Source of the DNA: Cellulomonas sp. S1-8
GTDB taxonomy: Bacteria > Actinomycetota > Actinomycetes > Actinomycetales > Cellulomonadaceae
DNA: 64,000 nucleotides
NCBI RefSeq assembly: GCF_026184235.1
Contig: NZ_CP110806.1
Coordinates: forward strand, 1,736,001-1,800,000
Direction: 5' to 3'
Position numbers and translations under genes: made by a program. Each line of letters begins with the position of its first letter. The first letter of the stretch is position 1. Under the pieces are notes generated by a model that saw nothing but the letters and a program-made list of their open reading frames with translations, searched no databases and was not told the DNA's origin. Of this stretch, positions 16,747 to 26,109 are shown piece by piece.

Positions 16747-17312
16747 TCAGCCGGAGGCAGGGGTCGCGCGAAGGTAGCTGTAGAGCGTCTCACGGCCGAT
16801 GCCGAACTCCTTGGCAAGCGCGGACTTTCTGCTCGCCGGCGGCTGCGCGCTCGCGCAGCTGCTGCGCGCGCTCGGGGGTGAGGGCAGGTCGACGCCCGGT
16901 GTACACCCCGCGCTGCTTGGCCGCGGCGATGCCCTCACGCTGGGCGCTCCAGGATCGGGGAACGCTCGAACTCGGCGAACGCGCCCATGACCGACAGCAG
17001 CAGGTTGGACATGGGGGAGTCCTCGCCGGTGAAGGTCAGGTGCTCCTTGATGAACTCGACCTGCACGCCCTTGGCGGTCAGGGTCCGCACGAGGCTCCGC
17101 AGGTCGTCGAGGTTGCGGGCCAGGCGGTCCATCGAGTGCACGACGACCGTGTCGCCTTCGCGGACGAACGCGATGAGCTCGGCGAGCTGGGGTCGGGTGG
17201 TGTCCTTGCCGGACGCCCGGTCGGTGAACACCCGCTCTACCTCGACGCCGTCGAGTTGGCGGACCGTGTTCTGGTCCAGGGTGCTCACCCGGATGTAGCC
17301 GACGCGCATCAT
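16747..17312 (-). pseudogene. Serine recombinase (resolvase/invertase, Pin/TnpR type), frameshifted
   Basis: The N-terminal catalytic domain is intact: MMRVGYIRVSTLDQ with catalytic Ser10, FTDRASGKDTTRPQL, VHSMDRLARNLDDL, and FIKEHLTFTGEDSPMSNLLLSVMGAFAEFERS. After that an extra C near 16957 shifts the frame and gives an early stop at 16935. A second extra base near 16830 shifts it again before the helix-turn-helix SALAKEFGIGRETLYSYLR, which is recoverable down to 16747. Two independent +1 changes suggest decay, though sequencing error is possible. An 11-base palindrome (17328-17338) lies just upstream. Confidence 0.85.
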
Positions 17313-17610
17313 GCCGCCTCTCCACCCACCTGTCAGGTTGGACTCTAAGAAGGCAGGCGACAAGCGTCAAGAAGCGCCGATTCAGACCCTATCCGGACGT
17401 CTCCCGTGGCGGTGCAAGGGTGTCGACTTTGGGTGTACCCCACATGGACACGCAGGCCGACCCGCGGCGCCAGGAGCCGCCGTGTCGGTAACCGCAGGGA
17501 GCCGAGCCTGGCGATCGTGATCGCGAGCGGCGCATCGGGTACAACGAGCACATCACCTCCTACCGTCGTTCCGTGGAAATCCGCCGTTGGGCGGGGCGCC
17601 ACCGGGCTGC
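17313..17610. other. Gap between recombinase relic and immunity candidate; no convincing gene
   Basis: It contains the palindrome ACCTGTCAGGT (17328-17338), which could be part of a recombination or operator site for the recombinase. A minus-strand frame of 85 codons (17345-17602) has no ribosome site and no recognisable motif. Nothing else supported. Confidence 0.4.
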
Positions 17611-18717
17611 TCAGTCCTCGCTCTCGTACTCTCCCGCACCGGGGTACTCGCCCTCGGGGACGAGGTTCGCATCGAGCTCGGTGGCGAGGGTGCGCAGCGG
17701 GGTGATCAGCCGCCTCCAGGACGCCGGTGTGGGGTTCGCGGCCTCGATGTGCAGGGCGCGCAGGGCACCGTCGTGGACGATGGTCATCACCCGGGCGACC
17801 TGCTCGGGGTGGTCGAGCTCTTCACCGGTGAGCAGGACGGACGCAGTGACGTCCTCGAAGCCGCCGGCGACCAACGCCGCGGCGACGCGGTCGGCCGGCA
17901 GGGGTGTGAGCAGCCACGGTTCGTCCTCCAGGCCCAGGGCGTTGCCCTTGGCCAGGATCATGTCCTCCCAGACGTCCTCCCCGGGTGCCCAACGACGCTC
18001 GGGCGTGGGCGGCGGCGACGGGTTCTGGAACCACTGCAGCAGCGGGGAGGTGCGGGCGATGTCCGGCATCGGCGGCAGGTCCAGGTCCAGGTAGGGACGC
18101 AGGACCGAGGGCCCGCGGTCCTGGTGCTCCGGGACGAAACCCTGAGGCGCGTCGACCAGAGCAATCCGGTGCAACCATCCAGGGTCGAACGGCTTGTGCT
18201 TCTGGTGGAACGAGACGAGACCACCAGTCCGTCCGAAGAAGACGTCGCAGCCGTCCTTGTGCCGTCGCGTGCCGGGCCACCCTGGCAGGAAGACGGCCGG
18301 TTGCTGGTGGAGGTTGTCGATCATTCCCGCGTCGTACACACCCCAGTACGTTCCCGGCGCGATTCGGTCCAGGACCAGCCGCACGTAGTGGACGAGCCGG
18401 TCGGCGCCGATCTCGGACCGCAGGCGGTCCTGCAAGCGCAGCGCGTCTGATTCCTCTGCCGGCTCCCCAGCCGGCAGAACGAAAGCCGATGCGGCCATGC
18501 CGTCGGTCAGACCACGGAAGTCGGCCAGCGCCAGGTCCCAGTACCACTGCCACAGCTCGTCCAACGAGTCGACCGACGCGTCCATCGCGTCCAACGGCCC
18601 CCCGGTCACCTTCATCCACGAGGCGAGCTCGCGCAGCATGTAGGGCTCGCGAGCCGCGACGTGCTCGCAGAACCTCGCCGCCAGATCAGACGACAACTGG
18701 TGGTATTCCATGCTCAC
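17611..18717 (-). CDS. Putative immunity protein of the adjacent secreted toxin (hypothetical)
   Basis: A 368-residue soluble protein with no signal peptide or membrane helix and no family I recognise with certainty. It is rich in Trp, Asp and Leu; segments include [34 protein letters not shown] and a C-terminal [20 protein letters not shown]. The gene begins with GTG at 18717 overlapping the TGA of the toxin gene by 4 bases (an ATG at 18711 is the alternative start). Such overlap with a gene whose product ends in a nuclease-like domain is the usual arrangement of polymorphic toxin and immunity pairs. The immunity role is inferred from position only. Confidence 0.65.
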   Translation of the reverse strand: MSMEYHQLSSDLAARFCEHVAAREPYMLRELASWMKVTGGPLDAMDASVDSLDELWQWYWDLALADFRGLTDGMAASAFVLPAGEPAEESDALRLQDRLRSEIGADRLVHYVRLVLDRIAPGTYWGVYDAGMIDNLHQQPAVFLPGWPGTRRHKDGCDVFFGRTGGLVSFHQKHKPFDPGWLHRIALVDAPQGFVPEHQDRGPSVLRPYLDLDLPPMPDIARTSPLLQWFQNPSPPPTPERRWAPGEDVWEDMILAKGNALGLEDEPWLLTPLPADRVAAALVAGGFEDVTASVLLTGEELDHPEQVARVMTIVHDGALRALHIEAANPTPASWRRLITPLRTLATELDANLVPEGEYPGAGEYESED

Positions 18718-21700
18718 CCCGGGAGATGCACGACGTAGGGAATGTTGTACTTGGCAAGTTCATCCAGGATTTTTTGGGACGCGCCGATCTTACCAGTCGT
18801 AGCGCTGGCGTAGAAGTGCCATATTATTTGGATTTCCGAGTCGCCCAGCATGAGGGCGACGTCCTTTTTGATCTGGGCGTGGGCAAACATGTTGTATGTG
18901 TACCCCACCTTCGATTCATGAAGCACCCTAATGTTGTCGACGAGCAACTGGATGGTATCGGGGAATCGGCAGGGGACAGTCTTTGATAGGCGCAAGCATG
19001 GGTTGTATGTCTCCGGGTCCTGACCAAAGCTCCTTCGCAGCGACTTCTCCCCGGCCCTGCCTGACAGCATGAACCCATCGACTGCCTCTTCTGCCACGTT
19101 GCCCGCGGAGTTGCTGAGCCGGCTGACCGTGGCATTCGGTCGCGATAGGAGATTCTGCAGACGAGCGGCCTGGTTAGGGCCCACGAGCCGCGAGATGGTC
19201 TTCGCGCTCACGTTGAGGTCCTCGAGCTGCTGAATCAGGGCAGGGTGCTTCCCCCGGAGGACCTCGACGATCTCGGCAGGGTCGTCGTTCGAGATCTTCT
19301 TCAGGAAGGAAAGAGACGCGACCGCCTCGTCGGTGCCCTCATCGACCCTGGTGATGAACTTTGCGGTCTTCATGACCGCCTGGGAGATCTCTGTAATGGG
19401 TAGTGGGATAAAGCTGCTCGCAGCGAGCATGGCGTCGTCGCGCCGATTCTCAGAGGTTGCGGAGACGACATCACGAACGTCCCCAAAGATCAGGAAGCTC
19501 GAGGTCAGGTTTCCTGCCAGCCAAGGAATAGAGTCACGCCGACAAACATTATTGTCGCCGCAGAACATGCCAAGGTAGACGTCCTTGACGTATTGGTCAT
19601 CTGACATGACCTCGTTATAGATCGTGGGTTCGAAGCCGGAGTCGGCGTTCATCGCCTCCTGACCATCCGGAAATCCGTCGTGGTCGAAATCGGCGACGTA
19701 CGGGTTCGTCCCCCAGTCCACCTCACCGCCATCGAGTAGGCCGTCGTCATCGGCGTCGCCGTTCAAGGGATTGAAGTTGGTGGATTCCACCTCTTCGGTG
19801 TCCCTGATGCCGTCGTGGTCGCCGTCGACCTGGTCAGGGTCGGAGAGCATGACGTAGCTGGTGATGGGCAGGGTTGAGGACCAGCCGCCCATCTGCGCGG
19901 GGCTCATCGGAGCGCCGGCTTCCTCGCCGTCGAGCATGCCGTCGTCGTCGGTGTCGGAGTCCTGCGGGTCGCTGAAGAAGACCTTCTTCTCCACGTCGAC
20001 CTCGGTGCGGACACCGCTGGCGTTGGCTGCTCGGATCCCGATCAGCTCGACCCAGTTGCTCAGACCGTCGTTGTCGTCGTCCGTGGTCATATGGGCGTCG
20101 CTCAGGTCGCCCAGGTCGACCCCTCGCGACCACGAAGGGTTGGACTGGGAGGTGGGGACGTGGGTGTAGGTGCCGCCGGTCTGGGTGGCGACCTGACGCA
20201 GCCAGTCAGCTTCCTGCCCGCCGGTGCCGACGTCGAGGATGTGCACCGGGGGCTCGGTGCGCTCGAGGAACGGCACAGGGCCGTCGCCGAAGGGATCGTC
20301 CTCGGGCTTGAGGGTGCCGTCGGTGACCAGGACGACGGTCGCGCTGCGGCACTCACCCAGCAGGGGTGCTCCGCCCGGGGGCAGGAACGGGCTGGTGGGG
20401 CGGGTGGGTGCCCCAAAGCCGAGGCCGCCGAGGGCTCGTTCGGCCATGTCCATCTGGGTGTCGCCGTCGACGTCGGAGTAGTTCTGCTGGAGAGTCAGGG
20501 CGGCCAGCTGGGCCTGGACCCGGTCGATCGGGGTACCGCCCTGGGGCACCTGGGGGCCGTCGGTGTAGGTGGCTTCCCAGAATCCTCCGAATCCGAAGCT
20601 CACCAGCGTCACACCAAAGGTGCGCATCCGGGCGTTGTCGCCCGGGGCCAGCGTGGCCAGGACGCGTGCAGCGGCGGTGTACCGCTCACCGGTCGGATCG
20701 GCCCAGCCCATGCTGGGGGTCTCGTCCATGACGACCTCGACGTCGAGTGGCGCGTTGCCGGTCGCGGCGGCGTCGCACTCACGCGCTCGCGCCGACCACT
20801 CGTTCAAGTCGACGACCGTGTAGGTGGTACCGAGCTGCGGACTGTAGACACTCACCGTGGTGCCCGACACGCTGAGCGTGTTCGACACCTGCTGCCAGGA
20901 ACCTTGACCAGACTCCAAGGCGAAGACGCCCAGGTGTCGGCCGGACAGGTTCTGGACGTTCGGGGCGTCGAACGTGAGTACCCCGGTCACCGCGTCGGTG
21001 GTCGCTGTTGAGGCTCCCCGGGACAGCACTGTGGGAGGCTCCTCCCCGGCGTCCTCCTCGGTGCTCTCGTCGAGCGGGGGGCCGGTGATGATGCCGGTGC
21101 CGGTGATGGCGCCTTCGAACGGTCCGATCTCGGTGGCGGTCAGCTGCACCGCCAGGACCGCACCGGGAGTGCCGGTGACCTCGATGGCGGCAGCGCCCTG
21201 GCTGAGCTCGGTGGTGACAGGTGCGTCCGCGTCGAGCACACCGTCGTCGTCGGTGTCGCCGACCGCGGCGTCCAGTCCAAGACGCAGCTCGTCGCCGTCG
21301 TCGATCGAGTCGGCGTCGGTGTCGGCGTCGGTCGGGTCGAGGCCTTGCGCGACCTCGTCGCCATCGAAGATGCCGTCGCCGTCGGTGTCCCGGTTCGTCG
21401 GCTGAAGGCCGGCGACGACCTCCTGGGCGTTGGTCAACCCGTCGCTGTCGGAGTCGGCGTCGGCGTCTGCGATCCCGTCACCGTCGGTGTCGGCCGAGGT
21501 CGGCGAGGTGAACGAGATGAGCTGCAGGACCTCCACGACGTCGTCCAGGCCGTCGAAGTCGCTGTCGGCCAGGGCGCTGTTGGAACCGGCGCGCTCCTCG
21601 AGGATGTCGGGCAGGCCGTCGGCGTCGGCGTCGGCGGTCTCGGGTGTCGGCGCTCGGGGCGCCGACGGGGTCGAGGGGTCGCTCTCGCCGACCTCGTTGA

Positions 21701-23249
21701 CGGCGGTGACGGTGAACGAGTACTCGACACCGTTGGTCAGCCCGTCGAAGTTCACGGACCTCGCGCCCCACAGGGCGGTCTTCTGCATGCCGCCAGGGGA
21801 GGCCGTGACGACGTAGCTGTGGGCGGGGGTGCCGCCGTCGAATCCTGGCTGCCACGACACGTCGAGCGACTCGTCGCCCAGCAGCACCGTCACGTCGGTA
21901 GGTGCGTCCGGACGTGCGACCGGCATGAAGCCGATCCCGTCACCAAGACCGGGCCCCACGGCGTTGTGCGCACGCACCAGGGCCACGTACCAGGCTCCGA
22001 CCGTCAGGTCGGTCAGGGTCGCGTGGTGCTCCGTGGTCGTCTGCGTCGGGAAGTAGTCCGACCACGGGTAGATCTCGTAGTGCGTGATCGGTGCGTCGCC
22101 CTCGTCCTGCGGTGGGTCCCACGTCAGGGTCGCTGTGGTGCCGTCGAGCTCGTACTGCACGTTCTGCACTGCCGTCGGCTCGGCGGGCCACACCGTGACC
22201 GAACGGGTCGTGCTCGCAGGGCTCGAGCCACGCTGGTTACGCGCCGTGACCTCGACCGTGTAGTCGCCCGGCGGTAGATCTGTGACCTCAGCCGTGGTCT
22301 CGGTTGCCGGCACCACGACCGTGTGGTTCCCCGGGTTCACCCGAACGGTGTAGTCCAGGATCGGGTCGTCCTGGCCGGTCGACGGCGGGAACCACCGCGC
22401 ACCGACGGTGTTGCGGCCGCTGTTGGACACGCTCCACAGGGTCGGTCCGGTCGACGGCGGCAGCGAGATCGTGAACGCTCGCCGCGGTGACCAGTCCGAC
22501 TGAGACACGCCGTCCCAGGCCAGAACCTGCCACTCGTATTGCCCGGTCGGCAGCGCGAACGGGACGGTCCAGGACACCGACCCGTCGGCACCGACCGCCT
22601 CTGGGTAGCTCTGAACCAGGGAGACGCCGGTCCCCGCCTCAACCACGTTGAAGACCGCCTGCAGCGACTCACCGTCGCGCGGGTGTGTTGTGGCGGTCAG
22701 GGTCGGCTGGACGTGCGTCACCGCCTCGCCGGGCGCGGGGCTTGTCGGGTCAGGCACGACAGGTCCGTAGGCGACGGACAGGGGCATCGGCGCCGTCCAC
22801 TCGCTGACGACGCCGTCCAGCGTCGAGCGCGCACGCACGCTGTACTGACCGCCGTCAGCCAAGCTGCCCGCAGGCAAGCGCCAAAGGGCGTACACGCACT
22901 CGGTGTCGTACTCGACCGCGTCGATGCTGCTCTGCGCCACGAGCGACGCGGCCGCGTCGCCGGTCAGGACCTGGAAGTCGAACCCGTCGACCTGCTCGCA
23001 GACGAACGCCTCGAACTCAGGGTCCGACCAGACGGCCACCGTGCCGTTCTCCGTCCAGATGTGACCTCGAGCGGGCCCCAGGTCCGGCACCACCAACGGC
23101 GTGCTCGTACTCGACGAACCAGACGGCCCCGGATCCTCTGGTTCCGATGCCGCCGCCGGCAGCGGCAGCAGCACCACCGCCGTCACCAGAGCGACCGACA
23201 CCTTCCACCGAGCGACAACCCGCCCGTGAGCCGTCGTCATCGAACGCAT
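18714..23249 (-). CDS. Large secreted multidomain protein with C-terminal PD-(D/E)XK-like nuclease toxin domain (polymorphic toxin candidate)
   Basis: A 1511-residue exported protein. In order: Sec signal peptide (about 1-36, ending [10 protein letters not shown]); Ig/fibronectin type III-like repeats (about 80-535); a first run of calcium-binding DxDxDG thrombospondin-3-type repeats (about 537-672); a VWA-like domain (about 835-1035, [18 protein letters not shown]); a second DxDxDG cluster (about 1053-1200); a helical pre-toxin part (about 1200-1400); and a C-terminal domain with Asp1431 (CRFPD), Glu1445-x-Lys1447 (HESKVGY) and [20 protein letters not shown]...ExK fits a PD-(D/E)XK nuclease. 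The ATG at 23249 follows a G-rich stretch. It overlaps its immunity candidate. Secretion of a nuclease against neighbours is inference. Confidence 0.8.
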   Translation of the reverse strand: MRSMTTAHGRVVARWKVSVALVTAVVLLPLPAAASEPEDPGPSGSSSTSTPLVVPDLGPARGHIWTENGTVAVWSDPEFEAFVCEQVDGFDFQVLTGDAAASLVAQSSIDAVEYDTECVYALWRLPAGSLADGGQYSVRARSTLDGVVSEWTAPMPLSVAYGPVVPDPTSPAPGEAVTHVQPTLTATTHPRDGESLQAVFNVVEAGTGVSLVQSYPEAVGADGSVSWTVPFALPTGQYEWQVLAWDGVSQSDWSPRRAFTISLPPSTGPTLWSVSNSGRNTVGARWFPPSTGQDDPILDYTVRVNPGNHTVVVPATETTAEVTDLPPGDYTVEVTARNQRGSSPASTTRSVTVWPAEPTAVQNVQYELDGTTATLTWDPPQDEGDAPITHYEIYPWSDYFPTQTTTEHHATLTDLTVGAWYVALVRAHNAVGPGLGDGIGFMPVARPDAPTDVTVLLGDESLDVSWQPGFDGGTPAHSYVVTASPGGMQKTALWGARSVNFDGLTNGVEYSFTVTAVNEVGESDPSTPSAPRAPTPETADADADGLPDILEERAGSNSALADSDFDGLDDVVEVLQLISFTSPTSADTDGDGIADADADSDSDGLTNAQEVVAGLQPTNRDTDGDGIFDGDEVAQGLDPTDADTDADSIDDGDELRLGLDAAVGDTDDDGVLDADAPVTTELSQGAAAIEVTGTPGAVLAVQLTATEIGPFEGAITGTGIITGPPLDESTEEDAGEEPPTVLSRGASTATTDAVTGVLTFDAPNVQNLSGRHLGVFALESGQGSWQQVSNTLSVSGTTVSVYSPQLGTTYTVVDLNEWSARARECDAAATGNAPLDVEVVMDETPSMGWADPTGERYTAAARVLATLAPGDNARMRTFGVTLVSFGFGGFWEATYTDGPQVPQGGTPIDRVQAQLAALTLQQNYSDVDGDTQMDMAERALGGLGFGAPTRPTSPFLPPGGAPLLGECRSATVVLVTDGTLKPEDDPFGDGPVPFLERTEPPVHILDVGTGGQEADWLRQVATQTGGTYTHVPTSQSNPSWSRGVDLGDLSDAHMTTDDDNDGLSNWVELIGIRAANASGVRTEVDVEKKVFFSDPQDSDTDDDGMLDGEEAGAPMSPAQMGGWSSTLPITSYVMLSDPDQVDGDHDGIRDTEEVESTNFNPLNGDADDDGLLDGGEVDWGTNPYVADFDHDGFPDGQEAMNADSGFEPTIYNEVMSDDQYVKDVYLGMFCGDNNVCRRDSIPWLAGNLTSSFLIFGDVRDVVSATSENRRDDAMLAASSFIPLPITEISQAVMKTAKFITRVDEGTDEAVASLSFLKKISNDDPAEIVEVLRGKHPALIQQLEDLNVSAKTISRLVGPNQAARLQNLLSRPNATVSRLSNSAGNVAEEAVDGFMLSGRAGEKSLRRSFGQDPETYNPCLRLSKTVPCRFPDTIQLLVDNIRVLHESKVGYTYNMFAHAQIKKDVALMLGDSEIQIIWHFYASATTGKIGASQKILDELAKYNIPYVVHLPG

Positions 23250-23871
23250 GAGCCCCCCACTCCACAGCCAGTGCCGTACGCAGCCCTCTTCGGTCCCTTG
23301 CGCGTGAAACATGAGCCATCGCCAGAAACTGGCCGCGATCGGCCGCATACGGCACATCAGACGTCAGACGGCCGTAACGCCCAAACCAGCCATTCGGGAG
23401 ATTACGTCCGGTTCTCCGGAGGCCGCGGGAGCGCCAGCACCGCGAGGTCGCACCTGTCCCGGGAGCAGGCGCTCGAGGAGCAGACGCGGTGGCCGTACGT
23501 GTCAGGGGACCGGGGTGACGGGGTCGACTGGATGTCGCGCCGGCTGGGGGAGTTCGAGGAGACGGTCGGCAAGGCGGTCGACCACGGGTTGATCGACGGC
23601 GAGATGTACGACGAGCTGGGGCGGGGCCAGGCGAAGTCGCCGCAGGCCTAATAGGCCCGGCGGCCGGTCGACCGACGAGCTGCGCCCCTGGCGCGGCGTG
23701 GTGGATCACCTGCGGTCACGGCCCTGTTCCGCCGGGCAAGGTGTACCCCCAGCCTGACGCCGCCGCCGGGCGACGGCACGCGCTGGGCACGGCAGGGTAG
23801 ACCGGATCGTGCGCACGCGTCGTGACGGCCCGACCGGTCCAACGGCTCAACGAGACGCCCTTAGCCTCGGC
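23250..23871. other. Gap between toxin gene and nuclease gene, mostly without genes
   Basis: It should hold the toxin promoter on the minus strand, but no clear -35/-10 pair was found. The only coding-like stretch is on the plus strand near 23400-23651 and is listed separately. The last 200 bases before 23871 show no supported gene or structure. Confidence 0.4.
23400..23651 (+). other. Possible gene fragment without a start codon
   Basis: The frame reads DYVRFSGGRGSASTARSHL, then REQALEEQTRWPYVSGDRGD and LGEFEETVGKAVDHGLIDGEM, ending at a TAA. The acidic, helix-like composition looks protein-like, but there is no ATG/GTG with a ribosome site and I do not recognise the family. It may be the 3' remnant of a gene broken by island rearrangement. 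Confidence 0.25.
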
Positions 23872-25626
23872 TCAGTCTCCCGAGGGCTCGGGGAGGTGGT
23901 GCACCGAGCGCATGGCCCGGTCCGGGGTGGTGACCTTCATCTGGAGCGTGCCGTCGGGTAGAAGCCTGCGGGAGTGCACCGTTGGGTCGTCGAGCTCTAT
24001 TCGTACCTCTCCTAGGCGCAGAGTGTCCGGCCCGACGACGACGTTCAGCGGAGTCACGAAGCGGATACTGCCCCCTGTGAGGCCATCAGGAGCCGCCTCG
24101 CCTGCCTGGGCGAGTTCGACGATTAGGCACTGGTCCTCGGGATAGCGGGTCGTAAGAGGCTCGCCCGTCAAGAGCTGTGCGGCCCTCTCCCACGAGTGGA
24201 ACTGATTCCGGTACGTGGTCAGGTCTGGGACGCGGATCACTTGGAGTGTGTGCTGCTGGATGGTGTTCAGCGCCTCGACAGCCTTCGCGATGCGGACGAA
24301 ATTGCTATGAGGGGTGGCGCCCGTAAGCGGTTGAACCCCACCGCGTACCGCCGGGACGTGCCGCAGGCTGAGGCGCAGTTGGTTCGGTTCGTGGACCTCG
24401 GCTAGGAACCGCGTCGCGGCGGCGACGGCGGCGACGGCGGCGCCGGTGAGCGGGTTCATCTTGAGTCGCATCGTCATATGCGCAGTTGGTGTGGGCGTTT
24501 CAGGGTCGGCTGTGGCGGGCCCTGCGCTCAGAGTCGCGGTCATGTTCAGGGTGAAGACGTTGTTGACCTCGCGCAGCGTGGACGACAGGCCCTTGGTTCC
24601 CGAGCCGCGGTCGACACGGTCGGCGTCCACCGTGGCAACTACCCCGCCTTCGGGATCGAGCACCTCCAGACGTAGTTCGACGTTCTCTCCCAGGTCAGCA
24701 CTCGCCAAGGGGAAGACCTCGACGGTCGCGTCGGTGAGCGTCGTTGCGAGACCTCCGGGTGCGTCGAGGTCTCCGGTGAACGAGAAGGGCACGTCAGGGG
24801 GGTCCCCGTACTCGACGAACCTGCGCAGCGCGTCTTCGGCCGGCGTGCCCCTGGGCGCTGAGAGCGTGCCGGTGCTCGTGATCGGGCGCGCTTCCGCGGA
24901 CGCGGCGCATCGCGCGAAGACGTCGACGGCGAACCATCCGTGCTCGTTGCCTTCGATGGCGGACATGACGAGCCAAGGGACGGGTGCCGGAGGGGGGAGG
25001 GGACCCGTCCCGAAGCGGAATTCGTAGCGGTAGTGCGGGTCTTCAGTGAGCGGCCCTTTTAGTGACTCGTTCACTCTTTCGGCGAGAGCACGTACGTCTA
25101 CGCCCTCCATCTCCCGAGGTGATAGGGACGTCAGCGCCAGCATCTGCCGGTAAGCCCCCTCGATCCGCTCACGTCCGCCGTGGATGTAGTAGTCCACGAC
25201 CTCCGGGTAGGCGGCGCACCACCGGTCGATGACTGTCAGCCCGTCCCAGATCACCGGTACCTGATGCTTGACACCAAGGCCCTGCAGCCAGGTCCAGGCT
25301 TCCGGCGTCGGGTCCCACGGCGTGACCAGCCGCCACTCCGTGACGTTCAGCGCGGTCCACCGCTCGTCCTTCTCGGTGCCGAGCAGCCGCGCGAGAGACG
25401 CTTCGATCTCGCCTTGCTGCTTCTTGCTCAGTGGCCGGGCGTACCGCTTGACCTGATACACGACGTCGCCGCCATTGGGGCCAGCATCAGCGTCGAGGAT
25501 GTCGACCCCGCCGTCTCCACGAGAGGGTGTGACCCTCACAGAGTTCGGGTGCTCGCGGTTGACCATCATCGCGACGACCGCCTCCACGTCGTCGCCGCCG
25601 TACCGCCCCCACTCAATGCGCCTCAA
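23872..25626 (-). CDS. Mrr-like restriction-endonuclease-fold protein with large uncharacterised C-terminal region
   Basis: A 584-residue protein. The N-terminal 110 residues form an Mrr/PD-(D/E)XK-type nuclease domain: Glu15, Asp42 in SRGDGGVDI, and Gln58-x-Lys60 in VVYQVKRYARPLSKKQ. Mrr nucleases commonly have QxK for ExK. The remaining 470 residues, partly beta-rich, match no domain I know. The TTG at 25626 is chosen because GGGAG lies 7 bases upstream and the nuclease domain starts at once (RRIEWGRYGGDD); a longer frame to 25752 overlaps the upstream small ORF. It lies in the accessory island, which suggests a defence or mobile-element role. Confidence 0.7.
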   Translation of the reverse strand: MRRIEWGRYGGDDVEAVVAMMVNREHPNSVRVTPSRGDGGVDILDADAGPNGGDVVYQVKRYARPLSKKQQGEIEASLARLLGTEKDERWTALNVTEWRLVTPWDPTPEAWTWLQGLGVKHQVPVIWDGLTVIDRWCAAYPEVVDYYIHGGRERIEGAYRQMLALTSLSPREMEGVDVRALAERVNESLKGPLTEDPHYRYEFRFGTGPLPPPAPVPWLVMSAIEGNEHGWFAVDVFARCAASAEARPITSTGTLSAPRGTPAEDALRRFVEYGDPPDVPFSFTGDLDAPGGLATTLTDATVEVFPLASADLGENVELRLEVLDPEGGVVATVDADRVDRGSGTKGLSSTLREVNNVFTLNMTATLSAGPATADPETPTPTAHMTMRLKMNPLTGAAVAAVAAATRFLAEVHEPNQLRLSLRHVPAVRGGVQPLTGATPHSNFVRIAKAVEALNTIQQHTLQVIRVPDLTTYRNQFHSWERAAQLLTGEPLTTRYPEDQCLIVELAQAGEAAPDGLTGGSIRFVTPLNVVVGPDTLRLGEVRIELDDPTVHSRRLLPDGTLQMKVTTPDRAMRSVHHLPEPSGD

Positions 25627-25640
25627 AGCGTCTCCCTGGA

Positions 25641-25832
25641 TCAGGCGGCACGCTCGCGACGCCGGGCCGACGAGCCTGCTCCTGCATAGCGCCTCTGCCA
25701 CTCCTTGCGCTGTTCCTCGGGGGTCGCACGCTCCAACCACCCTTCGCGCCACGCGCGGCGTAGCTCACGCGACAGCAGCAGGCGAAGCGCACGCTCCAGC
25801 GTGGTCACCGCGATCGTGGGCTCAAGCGTCAC
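25641..25832 (-). CDS. Small hypothetical protein upstream of the Mrr-like nuclease
   Basis: A 63-residue basic, helix-rich protein (TLERALRLLLSRELRRAWRE, PEEQRKEWQRRYAGAG), stopping 14 bases before the nuclease TTG. It is probably co-transcribed with it. The GTG start at 25832 is uncertain: the same frame stays open upstream to a TAG at 26034-26036 and looks protein-like (GEPWWRAPRRLPDVAASAAL) but has no ATG, GTG or TTG. So this may be the end of a longer, broken gene. No function is assigned. Confidence 0.5.
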   Translation of the reverse strand: MTLEPTIAVTTLERALRLLLSRELRRAWREGWLERATPEEQRKEWQRRYAGAGSSARRRERAA

Positions 25833-26109
25833 GGCCCGATCTTGGCAGACCGGGGAGTCCAGGGGGGTGACGCGGGCGATGAGGTCGTCGCGGCTGGTGG
25901 CCGGCGGCTGGTGTCCGGCCAGTGCGGCGCTGGCGGCGACGTCGGGCAGTCGGCGTGGTGCGCGCCACCAGGGTTCGCCGTGTCGGGTGGTCGTGATGCG
26001 GTCGGCGGCGACGTTGACGTCATCGACCGTGCCCTACGACGGGCCGGTGGTCGTCCTGGCGTGCGAGCACCCCGCGACGTACGGGCACAGCCGCCGGTGG
26101 GAGCAGAGG

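Noticed and set aside
17345..17602. 85-codon minus-strand ORF just downstream of the immunity candidate
   Set aside because: No ribosome site, biased composition and no recognisable motif; it may be a chance open frame.
20690..23250. Plain surface adhesin or structural protein interpretation of the large secreted protein
   Set aside because: The FnIII, VWA and calcium repeats alone would fit, but the ExK-bearing C-terminus and the overlapping downstream gene fit a toxin and immunity pair better.
23648..23842. 64-codon minus-strand ORF between the toxin and nuclease genes
   Set aside because: Arg-rich translation, no ribosome site, no support.
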